The translations under genes and the position numbers were made by a program. Shown here in pieces: positions 46,089-54,873 of a stretch of 64,000 nt of DNA. The stretch's first letter is position 1, and every line of letters begins with the position of its first letter. The notes beneath the pieces were generated by a model that had not been told where the DNA came from, ran no database searches, and saw only the letters and a list, made by a program, of their open reading frames with translations. The DNA comes from an uncultured Allomuricauda sp. (lineage in GTDB: Bacteria > Bacteroidota > Bacteroidia > Flavobacteriales > Flavobacteriaceae), in assembly GCF_947499585.1 (NCBI RefSeq), contig NZ_CANMOO010000004.1, positions 1 through 64,000 of the forward strand. The letters are read 5' to 3'.

Positions 46089-46598
46089 ATGAAAAATGTA
46101 AAGAAGATTGCTGTAGCCCTAGTCTTATTTGTGGCGGCTACTGGTTTTGTAAATGCGCAGAGCAAGGTTGCCCACATCAATGTGCAGCAATTATTGTCTG
46201 AAATGCCGGAGATGAAAGCAGCACAAGGCGAACTAAAAAAATTACAAGAAACGTATAGAGCGGATATAGAGAGTTCTATGACTGAGCTTCAAAATAAATA
46301 TACCCAATACTCTAACGAGGCTACTTCAAAATCTGAAGAAGAAAACCAAAAAAGAGCAGTTGAGCTTCAGGGGTTTGAGAAAAACATTAAAGAAGCAGAG
46401 CAAGCTGCAGTTCAAGAGATGCAAAAGAAGCAACAAGAATTGTTTGCTCCTATTTCAGACAGAGCAAAAACTGCTATTGAAAAAGTTGCTGCTGCACAAG
46501 GTTTTGACTATGTAGTAGATGCTAGCCCTGGACTTAGTCTTATCGTAGCCAAAGGAAAAGATTTATTACCAGCAGTAAAACAAGAATTAGGCTTCTAA
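46089..46598 (+). CDS. OmpH/Skp family periplasmic chaperone
   Basis: A 169-residue Skp-type protein. It has a signal peptide (about 1-23, ending VNAQ), then KVAHINVQQLLSEMPEMKAA, a coiled-coil arm region with many Gln/Glu/Lys residues and a C-terminal strand GLSLIVAKGKDLLPAVKQEL. Length matches classical OmpH. It is 44 bases after the longer paralogue and is followed by a terminator. Confidence 0.93.
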   Translation: MKNVKKIAVALVLFVAATGFVNAQSKVAHINVQQLLSEMPEMKAAQGELKKLQETYRADIESSMTELQNKYTQYSNEATSKSEEENQKRAVELQGFEKNIKEAEQAAVQEMQKKQQELFAPISDRAKTAIEKVAAAQGFDYVVDASPGLSLIVAKGKDLLPAVKQELGF

Positions 46599-46621
46599 CA
46601 CTTTTACTCTTACAATATTAT

Positions 46622-46655
46622 AACCGCTTTCTCTACTAGATAAAGCGGTTTTTTA
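46622..46655 (+). terminator. Terminator after the ompH pair
   Basis: AACCGCTTT and AAAGCGGTT pair around an 11-base loop, followed by TTTTATTTT. It closes the bamA-ompH-ompH transcript before murI. Confidence 0.85.
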
Positions 46656-46684
46656 TTTTCTAATATTAGTGTCTATTTTTGAAC

Positions 46685-47464
46685 ATGCAACAACCCATTG
46701 GGATTTTTGATTCAGGTGTTGGAGGAACATCCATTTGGAAGGAAATACAAAAGTTACTTCCCACTGAAAACACCATCTACCTTGCAGATAGCAAGAATGC
46801 ACCATACGGTGCTAAATCAAAAGAGGAGATTCTAGAGCTTAGCATAAAAAACACGGAGCTTTTACTTCAAAAAAAATGCAAGTTAATTGTAGTTGCTTGC
46901 AACACTGCTACCACAAACGCTATTGATTATTTGCGTGCAACGTATAAAGTTCCGTTCATAGGAATAGAGCCTGCTATAAAGCCGGCGGCGCTTCATACAA
47001 AGACCAAGAAAGTAGGTATTTTGGCAACCAAGGGCACCCTGTCTAGTAGTTTGTTCCATAGTACCTCAAAAATCTTTGCCGAAGGAATTACGGTGCTGGA
47101 ACAAGAAGGTACAGGCTTGGTCGAATTGATTGAAGCAGGGGAGGTCTATTCAAGAACAACAACAGAACTTTTAAAGAAGTATATGGATCCAATGTTGGAG
47201 GAAGACATTGATTGCCTTGTTTTAGGTTGTACACATTACCCTTACCTGATACCTATTCTTAAGGGCCTACTTCCCCAAAAGGTGACAATAATAGATTCTG
47301 GAGAGGCTGTGGCACGACAAACAAATACCATATTGATTAAAAATCAGCTATCCTCCAAAATAGGGAATAATACAAAACACATATTTTTCTCCAATTCAAA
47401 TGTGAAGGTCCTTAAAAACTTGGTAGATGGTGCTAATGTTGAGGTTTCCCATCTAGACTTCTAA
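46685..47464 (+). CDS. murI: Glutamate racemase
   Basis: A 259-residue enzyme that makes D-glutamate for peptidoglycan. Motifs are IGIFDSGVGGTSIWKEI, the catalytic Cys in VVACNTATTNAIDYLR and the second catalytic Cys in DCLVLGCTHYPYL. ATG 46685 is chosen over a TTG two codons earlier. It is convergent with folA, with 3 bases between the stops. Confidence 0.95.
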   Translation: MQQPIGIFDSGVGGTSIWKEIQKLLPTENTIYLADSKNAPYGAKSKEEILELSIKNTELLLQKKCKLIVVACNTATTNAIDYLRATYKVPFIGIEPAIKPAALHTKTKKVGILATKGTLSSSLFHSTSKIFAEGITVLEQEGTGLVELIEAGEVYSRTTTELLKKYMDPMLEEDIDCLVLGCTHYPYLIPILKGLLPQKVTIIDSGEAVARQTNTILIKNQLSSKIGNNTKHIFFSNSNVKVLKNLVDGANVEVSHLDF

Positions 47465-47467
47465 TTT

Positions 47468-47959
47468 TCACTTTCTGCGATAGGTGAGATACGTAAAATC
47501 GTGTTGGTGTTTCTCGTCTTTAGGATGATACGCTTCGTTAACTAGCTCCCACTCATTTGCATCAATAGATGGGAAAAAAGTATCTGCTTCAAAAGAATCA
47601 TGGATTCTGGTTAACTCGATATCCGTGGCAAATTCCATTGCCTGTTTATAAATTTCACCTCCCCCAATAATAAATGCAGATTCTTCATCAGTTATCAATT
47701 CTATGGCATTTTCTATAGAATGAGCCATGGTACAGGGAAATTTAGGGGTATAGTTCTTATCCCGTGTAATTACAATATGTTCTCTATTTGGGAGCGCCTT
47801 TGGGAAACTTTCTAAAGTTTTACGGCCCATAATTATTTTATGTCCAGTGGTCAAGGTCTTAAAACGCTTAAAATCATCAGGCAGGTGCCAGGGAAGATCG
47901 TTGTTTATGCCAAGGGCGTTGTTTTCTCCTGCTGCCGCAATAATAATCAATTGCCTCAC
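47468..47959 (-). CDS. folA: Dihydrofolate reductase
   Basis: This 163-residue enzyme reduces dihydrofolate to tetrahydrofolate. Motifs are IAAAGENNALGINNDLPWHL, PDDFKRFKTLTTG (catalytic acidic residue in the LPDD segment), IIMGRKTLESFPKALPNR and FIIGGGEIYKQAM. The start is GTG and overlaps the stop of the upstream 2TM gene (GTGA), a coupled arrangement. It supports the thyA reaction encoded 15 kb away. Confidence 0.95.
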   Translation of the reverse strand: MRQLIIIAAAGENNALGINNDLPWHLPDDFKRFKTLTTGHKIIMGRKTLESFPKALPNREHIVITRDKNYTPKFPCTMAHSIENAIELITDEESAFIIGGGEIYKQAMEFATDIELTRIHDSFEADTFFPSIDANEWELVNEAYHPKDEKHQHDFTYLTYRRK

Positions 47960-48345
47960 AAATCTTTTTTTTTATTGATTTTGGAAAGTGGAAAATCAGT
48001 ATCAATTTCCTTTTGAATTTCTGCAATACGTTTCTTTTGTTTGCTTACCAACTTTTCTCGTTGTTGTCGCTCCCATTTCTGCCCCATAAATTTATGGGTA
48101 ACAAAAACATTGAATGCATGTATTAGGAACAAAAAGGCCCATAAAAGAATGGCCCAAATAAACCAATCATAGGCTTCACCGTACTTTAGGATTTTATTGA
48201 TGAGGACAAGAAAAATACTGCCTATTAGAAAAATTACAAAATGGGAAAACAGTCTTTTTTTTTGACGAATTCGCTTTTGGGCATTTTCCAAAAGTTCATG
48301 CTGTTCTATATCAACTGGGTTTTGTTCCTTCTTTCTTGATAACAT
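47956..48345 (-). CDS. 2TM domain-containing protein
   Basis: A 129-residue membrane protein. An N-terminal charged helix is followed by two membrane segments (LFSHFVIFLIGSIFLVLI and WFIWAILLWAFLFLIHAFNV), a short KFMGQKWE motif and a C-terminal basic coiled coil. This is the '2TM domain' family, common in Flavobacteria, often fused to or near histidine kinases. It overlaps folA by 4 bases. Function unknown. Confidence 0.85.
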   Translation of the reverse strand: MLSRKKEQNPVDIEQHELLENAQKRIRQKKRLFSHFVIFLIGSIFLVLINKILKYGEAYDWFIWAILLWAFLFLIHAFNVFVTHKFMGQKWERQQREKLVSKQKKRIAEIQKEIDTDFPLSKINKKKDL

Positions 48346-48365
48346 TGAATGGCTATCTTTATAGG

Positions 48366-48373
48366 CAAATATA
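48366..48373 (-). promoter_or_regulatory. -7 promoter box for the 2TM-folA transcript
   Basis: The minus strand reads TATATTTG here, matching TAnnTTTG, 20 bases upstream of the 2TM gene. A TTG lies 24 bases further upstream, one more than the usual spacing range. Confidence 0.4.
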
Positions 48374-48399
48374 ATTGAATTACATCCAAAATTTTATCA

Positions 48400-49479
48400 A
48401 TGCAAAACTTAAGAAAGAAATTCCCTGTTTTAAAGCAATGCATATATGCCAATACTGCGGCAACTGGCCTGTTGTATGAAGACTTGTTAGAATGGAGACA
48501 AGAACATGATTTGGATTATCTGATAGGGGGGAGCGAGATGAAAATGAAGAGTTTTCACAATATGTCAAATGTAAGAGACGCTGTGGGTAAATTTTTTAGT
48601 TGTAAAACGGAAAATGTAGCATTGGTGCCCAACTTTACCCTAGGCCTTAATATGCTTTTAGAGGGATTAACAAAGAAGCAAAATATACTCCTTTTAAAGG
48701 ACGATTATCCCTCTTTAAATTGGCCTTTTGAGACGAGGGATTTTAATAGGGAATATATTGAAATTGATGAAAAACTAGAGGAGAGAATCTACGAAAAAGT
48801 GCAAACTGGAAAAATTGATGTTCTTGCCCTAAGTATTGTACAATGGGTGAACGGTGTCAAGATAGATTTAGATTTTCTGAAGAAGTTAAAAAACGATTTT
48901 AAAAACCTATTGATTATCGTGGATGGCACTCAATTTTGTGGTACTCAAGAATTCAATTTTCAAGATTCTGGTATAGATGTTTTGGGAGCAAGTGCATACA
49001 AGTGGTTGTTGTCCGGTTATGGAAATGGTTTTGTTTTGGTCAAAGAAGAAGCCAAAGAACGTTTTGATCTTAAATTTATTGGTAATGGCTCTGTAGATAG
49101 AGAAATTGACAAAAGAAATGATATCCCTTTCTGTAAATATTTAGAACCAGGACATTTGGATTCATTCAATTTTGGAAGTCTGCAATTTTCGTTGAATTTT
49201 TTAGAAAACATTGGTATGAATCATATTTCAGCCCAAATGGAAAAATTATCATCCAAAGCCAAAGCAGAATTTTCAGCATTGAATCTTTTAGAGGAAAATG
49301 TGGTGGATAGAAATCTGCATAGCACCATCTTTAATATAAAGGGAGATAAGCAGCTTTTTAATAAGCTTGAGAGCCAAAATGTTGTTTGTGCGCTTCGCGG
49401 TGATGGTATTCGTTTAAGTTTTCACTTCTACAATACAGAAAACGAGATTGATGCAATTGCGGATATGCTCAAATCCTAA
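48400..49479 (+). CDS. Aminotransferase class V-fold PLP enzyme
   Basis: A 359-residue fold-type I PLP enzyme. Seen are the N-terminal IYANTAATGLLYEDLLEW, the cofactor Asp in LLIIVDGTQFCGTQEF and the Schiff-base Lys in VLGASAYKWLLSGYGNGFVL. This fits the class V group (cysteine desulfurase, kynureninase, EgtE and relatives). There is no Cys loop typical of a NifS/IscS desulfurase. Nearby egtB/egtD genes on the other strand raise the option of a C-S lyase, but this is not shown by sequence. Monocistronic. Confidence 0.85.
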   Translation: MQNLRKKFPVLKQCIYANTAATGLLYEDLLEWRQEHDLDYLIGGSEMKMKSFHNMSNVRDAVGKFFSCKTENVALVPNFTLGLNMLLEGLTKKQNILLLKDDYPSLNWPFETRDFNREYIEIDEKLEERIYEKVQTGKIDVLALSIVQWVNGVKIDLDFLKKLKNDFKNLLIIVDGTQFCGTQEFNFQDSGIDVLGASAYKWLLSGYGNGFVLVKEEAKERFDLKFIGNGSVDREIDKRNDIPFCKYLEPGHLDSFNFGSLQFSLNFLENIGMNHISAQMEKLSSKAKAEFSALNLLEENVVDRNLHSTIFNIKGDKQLFNKLESQNVVCALRGDGIRLSFHFYNTENEIDAIADMLKS

Positions 49480-49637
49480 GTGATAAATATCATTTTTTTT
49501 GAAAAATCAAACACTAATTTTGTAGATGTAACCCTATTGTTAGGCGCATTTTATCAATATGATAAATCGAACGTAACTTATTGTAAGTAAGCTGTTTTAT
49601 GTATTGTTTTGTGTCTGATTTTAAAAAGAAAAATACC

Positions 49638-49934
49638 ATGGCAATAAAAAAACAATACCTTAAGAGCAAGCCTGTTTGTAAAGTTACATTCACTGTGCCT
49701 GCAGAAGAAGCAAAGAAAGTAGCTGTAGTTGGCGATTTCAATAATTGGAACCCAAAGGGAAGTACTTTAAGAAAGCTAAAAAACGGAACTTTTAAAGGAA
49801 CGTTTGAACTTCCAAAAGAAAACACTTACGAGTTTAGATACTTGGTAGACGGATCATATATTAATGATACCGAAGCTGATCGTTTTCAATGGAACGATTA
49901 TGCTGGGACAGAAAATGCTGTTTTAGAACTATAA
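49638..49934 (+). CDS. Isoamylase early-set/CBM48-type glycogen-binding domain protein
   Basis: A 98-residue protein consisting only of a CBM48/AMPK-beta-like domain: VCKVTFTVPAEEAKKVAVVG, DFNNWNPKGSTLRKL, GTFKGTFELPKENTYEFRYL and VDGSYINDTEADRF. Such domains bind alpha-glucans. The frame is open upstream, but ATG 49638 gives the form usual in Flavobacteria. A stand-alone copy may have a regulatory role; this is inference. Confidence 0.88.
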   Translation: MAIKKQYLKSKPVCKVTFTVPAEEAKKVAVVGDFNNWNPKGSTLRKLKNGTFKGTFELPKENTYEFRYLVDGSYINDTEADRFQWNDYAGTENAVLEL

Positions 49935-49944
49935 AACTTTTAAA

Positions 49945-49976
49945 GTCGCCATTGAAGTTTAGGCTTCAATGGTGAC
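49945..49976. terminator. Stem-loop between convergent genes, overlapping the DUF427 end
   Basis: GTCGCCATTGAAG pairs with CTTCAATGGTGAC (one G-T pair) around a 6-base loop. The 3' arm on the plus strand lies inside the last codons of the DUF427 gene. AT-rich sequence flanks it on the minus side. Confidence 0.6.
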
Positions 49977-50240
49977 TCCTTTCCAAAAAGCGACCTTTCC
50001 TTTAATGGGTTTTGCGAGTTCGCTTGTTTCTGGGTAGTACCAAGCAGCATCAGTATTTTGATTTCCATCTACCTCTATTGAGTAATAAGAAGCAACACCT
50101 TTCCACGGGCATGTTGTGTGAGTTTCACTAGGTTTAAAAAACTCCTTTTTAATACTCTCCTCAGGAAAGTAATGATTATTTTCTATAACCACAGTGTCAT
50201 CACTTTCTGCTATTACGATGTTATTCCAAATTGCTTTCAT
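49959..50240 (-). CDS. DUF427 family protein
   Basis: A 93-residue protein with the DUF427 signature: KAIWNNIVIAESDDTVVIEN, YFPEESIKKEFF, TTCPWKGVASYYSIEVDG and AAWYYPETSELAKPIKGKVA. The family is a small beta-fold of unknown biochemical role. It starts 3 bases after egtD and is the last gene of the egtB-egtD run, suggesting a role linked to thiol-histidine metabolism; this is inference. Confidence 0.9.
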   Translation of the reverse strand: MKAIWNNIVIAESDDTVVIENNHYFPEESIKKEFFKPSETHTTCPWKGVASYYSIEVDGNQNTDAAWYYPETSELAKPIKGKVAFWKGVTIEA

Positions 50241-50243
50241 AAA

Positions 50244-51212
50244 TTATTTTTTAAAAACGTAATTTTTATACTGTTGTTCAGAATCTGTGAATTCCGTTAC
50301 TATTTTGAGGTCCGCTTTTTCCGCCAACCATTCTACAATAGCATCATCGTATTTTTGAGAAATTTCGGTATGGATGGTTTCCCAAGCTTTAAGACGTATT
50401 TCCAACTCCAAACTTTCAATCCAAACGTTTTGTTCTTCTTTTGATACCAAATAACTTTTGGCCGTTCCGGTCTCTGGATCATAAACCTCCCAATGTGAAA
50501 ACTTGTCCAGATTAAAACTCCCGCCCATTTCTTTATTGATGCGGGCTAGAATGTTTTTGTTGAAAGCTTCGGTAATACCAGTTTTGTCATTATAGGCATC
50601 CAATATGGTCTGTGGGTTTTTTTTCTGGTCAAATCCCATAAAAATTAGGTCCCCATCATTTATGGAATCCTTCATATTTCTTAAGAATTCCAAAGCTTGT
50701 GGATGTAATAGATTACCAATATTGGAACCAAGAAATAGGATTACTTTTTTTCGTTCGTTAGCATCTCCAATATCCCTTAAAGTATCAAAATACGTGCCTT
50801 GTAATGTGTTTATCTCTACTTCTGGAATTTCTTGCCCCAAGGACTCTTCCAATTGATCAAGTGCATTTTGGCTAATGTCTATAGGCCTATAATCAAAAGA
50901 AATATTTTTTTCTGTAAAATGGCGAAGCAAGATTTTAGTCTTTTTTCCATCTCCCGCGCCTAATTCAAACAGACTAAAAGGTTCATCATTTTTTCCAAAA
51001 AGTTCTGCGATTTCGGTCTTGTTTTCTTCAAGAATGTTGAACTCACAATCCGTGAGATAATATTCGGGCATAGCCATAATATCTTGAAATAATTTATCGC
51101 CTATTTCATCATAAAAATATTTGGAAGACAAATGTTTGGGATATGTGGTCAACCCTTCATAAACCTCTTGCTCAAAAGTTGAGGTAAAGGTTGTGACTTC
51201 ATTGTTTTGCAT
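50244..51212 (-). CDS. egtD: L-histidine N-alpha-methyltransferase
   Basis: A 322-residue SAM enzyme that trimethylates histidine to hercynine, the first step of ergothioneine synthesis. Motifs are LSSKYFYDEIGDKLFQDIMA, MPEYYLTDCEFNIL, the SAM site FSLFELGAGDGKKTKILL, VILFLGSNIGNLLHPQALEF and the C-terminal QNVWIESLELEIRLKAWETI. Length is normal for EgtD. It follows egtB by 16 bases. Confidence 0.94.
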   Translation of the reverse strand: MQNNEVTTFTSTFEQEVYEGLTTYPKHLSSKYFYDEIGDKLFQDIMAMPEYYLTDCEFNILEENKTEIAELFGKNDEPFSLFELGAGDGKKTKILLRHFTEKNISFDYRPIDISQNALDQLEESLGQEIPEVEINTLQGTYFDTLRDIGDANERKKVILFLGSNIGNLLHPQALEFLRNMKDSINDGDLIFMGFDQKKNPQTILDAYNDKTGITEAFNKNILARINKEMGGSFNLDKFSHWEVYDPETGTAKSYLVSKEEQNVWIESLELEIRLKAWETIHTEISQKYDDAIVEWLAEKADLKIVTEFTDSEQQYKNYVFKK

Positions 51213-51228
51213 AGTGGTTATGTCGTAA

Positions 51229-52389
51229 TTACTTGGCTAACCTTAAACCGGTAAATTGCCATCTTAATTGGGGGTGAAAAAAATTTCTATAGGTATGTCT
51301 TGTATGCTTTGTGGGTGTTGCTACGGAGCCTCCTCTCAATACTTTTTGGTTAACCATAAACTTGCCGTTGTATTCACCCAATGCACCATCTGCTTTTTGA
51401 TAATTGGGGTAGGGAAGGTAAGCGCTTTCTGTCCACTCCCAACGTTTGCCCCACGGAAAAAATGCTTGTCCGGCTTCCCATTCAAACTCAGTGGGTAACC
51501 TAAGTCCTTTCCATTGTGCATAGGCAAAAGCCTCAAAATAGGAGATATGCGTTAACGAAGCATCCACTTTTACTTTTTGAAGGCCTTGAGCTGTGTAGTT
51601 GTACCAATCTCCATCAATGTTATGCCAATAGAACGGTGCAATAATTTGATTCTGACTCACCCAATCCCATCCTTCGGCATGCCAAATATCAAAACGTTGG
51701 TAGCCTCCTGCTTCAATGAATTCTATGAACTCTCCATTGGTGACCAATTTATTGGAAATTTCATATGAATGTAGGTACACTTTGTGTTTTCCCAATTCAT
51801 TATCGTAGCAAAAATCAGATGAATTATGTCCAATCTCATAAACACCCTCTTCTACAGCAATCCAGTCTTGTCGATGGTTTTCTATTGGATGGTCTTCAAA
51901 TTCTTTGGAATATTCAGGCAAAAGAGGGTTGTTTCCAAGAATATATTTGATGTCTGTCAATAATAATTCTTGATGTTGCTTTTCATGATGGATTCCTATT
52001 TCTAATACCGCATTGATCTCTTCGTTTTGATCAGTTGCTAAAAACTTTTTAATGCCCTCTGTAACATACTTCCTATATTCATAGACTTTTTTCACAGATG
52101 GCCTGGATAAGTTTCCCCTATCTGATCGGACCACTCTTTTTCCTACAGTCTCATAATAACTATTAAAAACAAAAGAAAAATCTTCATCAAATAGGGTGTA
52201 ATCCTTGGCATGGGGCTTCAGAATAAATTCTTCAAAAAACCACGTGGTGTGGCCCAAGTGCCATTTTGGTGGACTTACATCTATTACCGGTTGAACCACG
52301 TAATCTTCAATTTCTAAAGGTTGACAGATATCTTCGGAATGTTTTCTGGTTTCCAAAAAGAAATCCAAAAGGGAATCGGTAAGAATCAT
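51229..52389 (-). CDS. egtB: Ergothioneine biosynthesis sulfoxide synthase EgtB
   Basis: A 386-residue iron enzyme that joins a thiol donor to hercynine. The N-terminal DinB-like domain supplies the iron ligands: likely His47 (KWHLGHTTWFFEEF) with His135 and His139 (GIHHEKQHQELLL). The substrate-binding motif is RSDRGNLSRPSV (residues 88-99). The C-terminal FGE-sulfatase/lectin-like domain ends with RNFFHPQLRWQFTGLRLAK. Whether the thiol is cysteine or gamma-glutamylcysteine is not decidable here; no egtA or egtC is in the window. It lies 36 bases after the histidine kinase gene on the same strand. Confidence 0.93.
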   Translation of the reverse strand: MILTDSLLDFFLETRKHSEDICQPLEIEDYVVQPVIDVSPPKWHLGHTTWFFEEFILKPHAKDYTLFDEDFSFVFNSYYETVGKRVVRSDRGNLSRPSVKKVYEYRKYVTEGIKKFLATDQNEEINAVLEIGIHHEKQHQELLLTDIKYILGNNPLLPEYSKEFEDHPIENHRQDWIAVEEGVYEIGHNSSDFCYDNELGKHKVYLHSYEISNKLVTNGEFIEFIEAGGYQRFDIWHAEGWDWVSQNQIIAPFYWHNIDGDWYNYTAQGLQKVKVDASLTHISYFEAFAYAQWKGLRLPTEFEWEAGQAFFPWGKRWEWTESAYLPYPNYQKADGALGEYNGKFMVNQKVLRGGSVATPTKHTRHTYRNFFHPQLRWQFTGLRLAK

Positions 52390-52425
52390 AAAAATGTTTT
52401 ACACCTTAAAGATAAAAAATAAGGT

Positions 52426-53919
52426 CTAGTTTACCGCATAAACTGGAAGACTAAAACTAAAGGAAGTACCTTCATTTGGTTTACTGAACACCTTAATCTT
52501 ACTATCGTGTATCTCCATTATTTTCTTTACAATAGCGAGGCCTAGACCTGTGCCCTCCTTTTCCTGACCAACTTTGGTCTGTCTGTAACGCTCAAAGATC
52601 AGGGCTTGGTTATCCTTTTTAATTCCTGGACCAGAATCTTGAATTATAACTTCTACATGGTCATTCTCTGCTTCAATTTTTACGGTAACCTCTCCGCCTT
52701 TTGGGGTGAATTTTAACGCATTGTCCATCAAGTTTTGGATAGCTCTTTCTACAAGAGAGATATCAGCAAAAACCAATGGAACACTCTTTGCCATGGACAG
52801 TTTTAAATCAATGTTTTTCTGTTCTGCCAATAAAGAATAATTTCTGTGAATATCATTGGCCAATTCACTAATTAAAAAAGGTTCTTTTTCTGGCTGAATT
52901 TGGTTGGCCTCCAGCTTTGAGTATTCAAAAAGCTGGGAGACCAACTTGGAAAGACGTTCACTACTGCGGGTAACGGTTTTTAGGTATTCGGCCCGTTCCT
53001 CAGCAGAAAGCTCATCGTTTTTCATGTGAAGTGTTTCAATATAGCCTTGTATTATGGATAGTGGTGTTCGCAAATCGTGGGAAATATTGGCAATTAATTC
53101 TTGTCTCAATTGCTCAACGGACTTTATTTTTTCAATATCAGATAAAATGGTATCAGCCATGCTATTATAGGTGCTAGCTACATTGGCCAGATCTGTTTTT
53201 TCAGCATTTTCTATCCGATACTCTAAATCGCCTTGTTGAAACCGCTTGGCGGCATAGATAATCTTCCTTAAGCTTCTGGTGAGGTACCAAATAGCAAGTA
53301 TGCCCAAGAGGGTGGCAAAAACTAACGTTAATACAGACCCGCCAAGGCCCAAACGCATAAAATAACTGTTGAACAAATCGCTTCGGGTAGCTAAAAAATC
53401 CTCTCCAGCAAGAATAATGTATACATAGCCTTCATGGCCATCCTTGTTAAAATGGGCTGCTGAAAAAATGGTTTGTTTGGATAAATCCTTAGGATCATCA
53501 CCTATTGTATAACTACTCCCTTTTTCATTGATGAACCTTTTTATTGGTTCTAGATTCACTTTTTTCTGCTTGGTCTCAGGAGCGTCATGGTCAAGGACAA
53601 CAGAGTACTGTACATTTCCAGAATTATCCAATAGATACACTTCAATGGCGCGGTTCACGGCCATCATATCATGCATGATGTCTCCAAAAAGGGCTTTGTT
53701 TACCGTTCCAGTAGAATCAAAAGGGTGCGTATCCTTAAATTTCTCCTCAATAAGATCTTGAGCAAGATTGGCATGTAAGCGCTGGGTGGTCTCATAAAAA
53801 TATTTGTTAGATAGATATATGGACGTAATGGTGTACCCAATACCTGCAAGCAATAGAATAGCAAGGAATGAGAGGGTGAGTTTTAGGATAAATCTAACGG
53901 AAAGTATATTGTTTTTCAT
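52426..53919 (-). CDS. Membrane sensor histidine kinase
   Basis: A 497-residue sensor. Two membrane helices (about 12-34 and 192-215) flank a periplasmic domain of about 155 residues. HAMP (about 215-265), the phospho-acceptor His in LIANISHDLRTPLSIIQGYI and the ATPase boxes follow (NLMDNALKFTPKGGEV, IIQDSGPGIKKDNQ, GTGLGLAIVKKIM). It is 14 bases after its partner response regulator and 36 bases before egtB, so these genes may share one transcript. Confidence 0.93.
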   Translation of the reverse strand: MKNNILSVRFILKLTLSFLAILLLAGIGYTITSIYLSNKYFYETTQRLHANLAQDLIEEKFKDTHPFDSTGTVNKALFGDIMHDMMAVNRAIEVYLLDNSGNVQYSVVLDHDAPETKQKKVNLEPIKRFINEKGSSYTIGDDPKDLSKQTIFSAAHFNKDGHEGYVYIILAGEDFLATRSDLFNSYFMRLGLGGSVLTLVFATLLGILAIWYLTRSLRKIIYAAKRFQQGDLEYRIENAEKTDLANVASTYNSMADTILSDIEKIKSVEQLRQELIANISHDLRTPLSIIQGYIETLHMKNDELSAEERAEYLKTVTRSSERLSKLVSQLFEYSKLEANQIQPEKEPFLISELANDIHRNYSLLAEQKNIDLKLSMAKSVPLVFADISLVERAIQNLMDNALKFTPKGGEVTVKIEAENDHVEVIIQDSGPGIKKDNQALIFERYRQTKVGQEKEGTGLGLAIVKKIMEIHDSKIKVFSKPNEGTSFSFSLPVYAVN

Positions 53920-53933
53920 CTGTAGCGGTTTGG

Positions 53934-54647
53934 TTAGGCCTCCATAAGTTCTTCATTGAATTTATATCCTACCCCCCATGTGGTCAAAATAAATTTAGGA
54001 TTGCTCATGTCTGGTTCAATTTTAGAGCGTAGACGGTTAATATGGGAATTCACAGTATGCTCATACCCTTTAAAATCATACCCCCAAATCATGTTCAATA
54101 ATTTTGAACGATCATAGCTTTTTCCTGGATTCGAGGATAAAAGCACCAAGAGCTCAAATTCTTTAGGAGAAAGCTCTATTTTTTTACCATCTAAAAGCAC
54201 TTTGCGCATATCAATGTCTATGGATAGCATATCAAATTCCATCAACTTTGGATTTTTCTCTGAAGATGGTTCCACAATATCCATTTTCTGTCTTCTAAAA
54301 ATGGCTTTTACCCGGGCAATAAATTCACGAACGCTAAAGGGCTTGGTTAAATAATCATCAGCGCCCACTTCTAATCCCAATACTTTATCAATTTCCTCAG
54401 AACGAGCGGTAAGCATCATTATGGGGGATTTAATATTATTTGCTCTAATCTTCTGACAGATTTCAATACCGTCCATTTCTGGAAGCATTACATCTAGAAT
54501 AATAAGATCTGGATTTTCGTTGATGGCCTTTCGTAATCCAACATCTCCTCTATCAGCCGTCAAAACTTGACAACCCAAATCTTTAAGATGTATTTCCAAA
54601 AGACGAACGATTTCAATATCGTCTTCAACGATCAGTACTTTTTTCAT
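53934..54647 (-). CDS. OmpR/PhoB family response regulator
   Basis: A 237-residue regulator. The receiver domain has KKVLIVEDD, the phospho-Asp in DLIILDVMLPEMDG and the Lys in ADDYLTKPFSVREF. The C-terminal winged helix has ELSPKEFELLVLLSSNPGKS, YDRSKLLNMIWGYDFKGYEH and TWGVGYKF. ATG 54647 (MKKVLIVEDD) is chosen over an upstream start. It is the first gene of the run continuing into the histidine kinase and egtB. It is divergent from the five-repeat lipoprotein, which it may also control. Confidence 0.94.
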   Translation of the reverse strand: MKKVLIVEDDIEIVRLLEIHLKDLGCQVLTADRGDVGLRKAINENPDLIILDVMLPEMDGIEICQKIRANNIKSPIMMLTARSEEIDKVLGLEVGADDYLTKPFSVREFIARVKAIFRRQKMDIVEPSSEKNPKLMEFDMLSIDIDMRKVLLDGKKIELSPKEFELLVLLSSNPGKSYDRSKLLNMIWGYDFKGYEHTVNSHINRLRSKIEPDMSNPKFILTTWGVGYKFNEELMEA

Positions 54648-54873
54648 GATGCAACGAATTAAAAGGTAAAGTATCACGGAAAGTTCACCGTTTTCTACAA
54701 TTTTTTGATCGGATACTCCTTAAGAAGTCTGTTTTTGGCGCAAATCTTTACAAAAAGACTATGTTTTTATATTAACTATCTGATAATCAAAATGTAATGA
54801 ATTTTGATTTTTATGTGATACTTCTGCAACATCTTCCCCCTTCATTTGTGGAACAATTTAAAAACACACGAAA

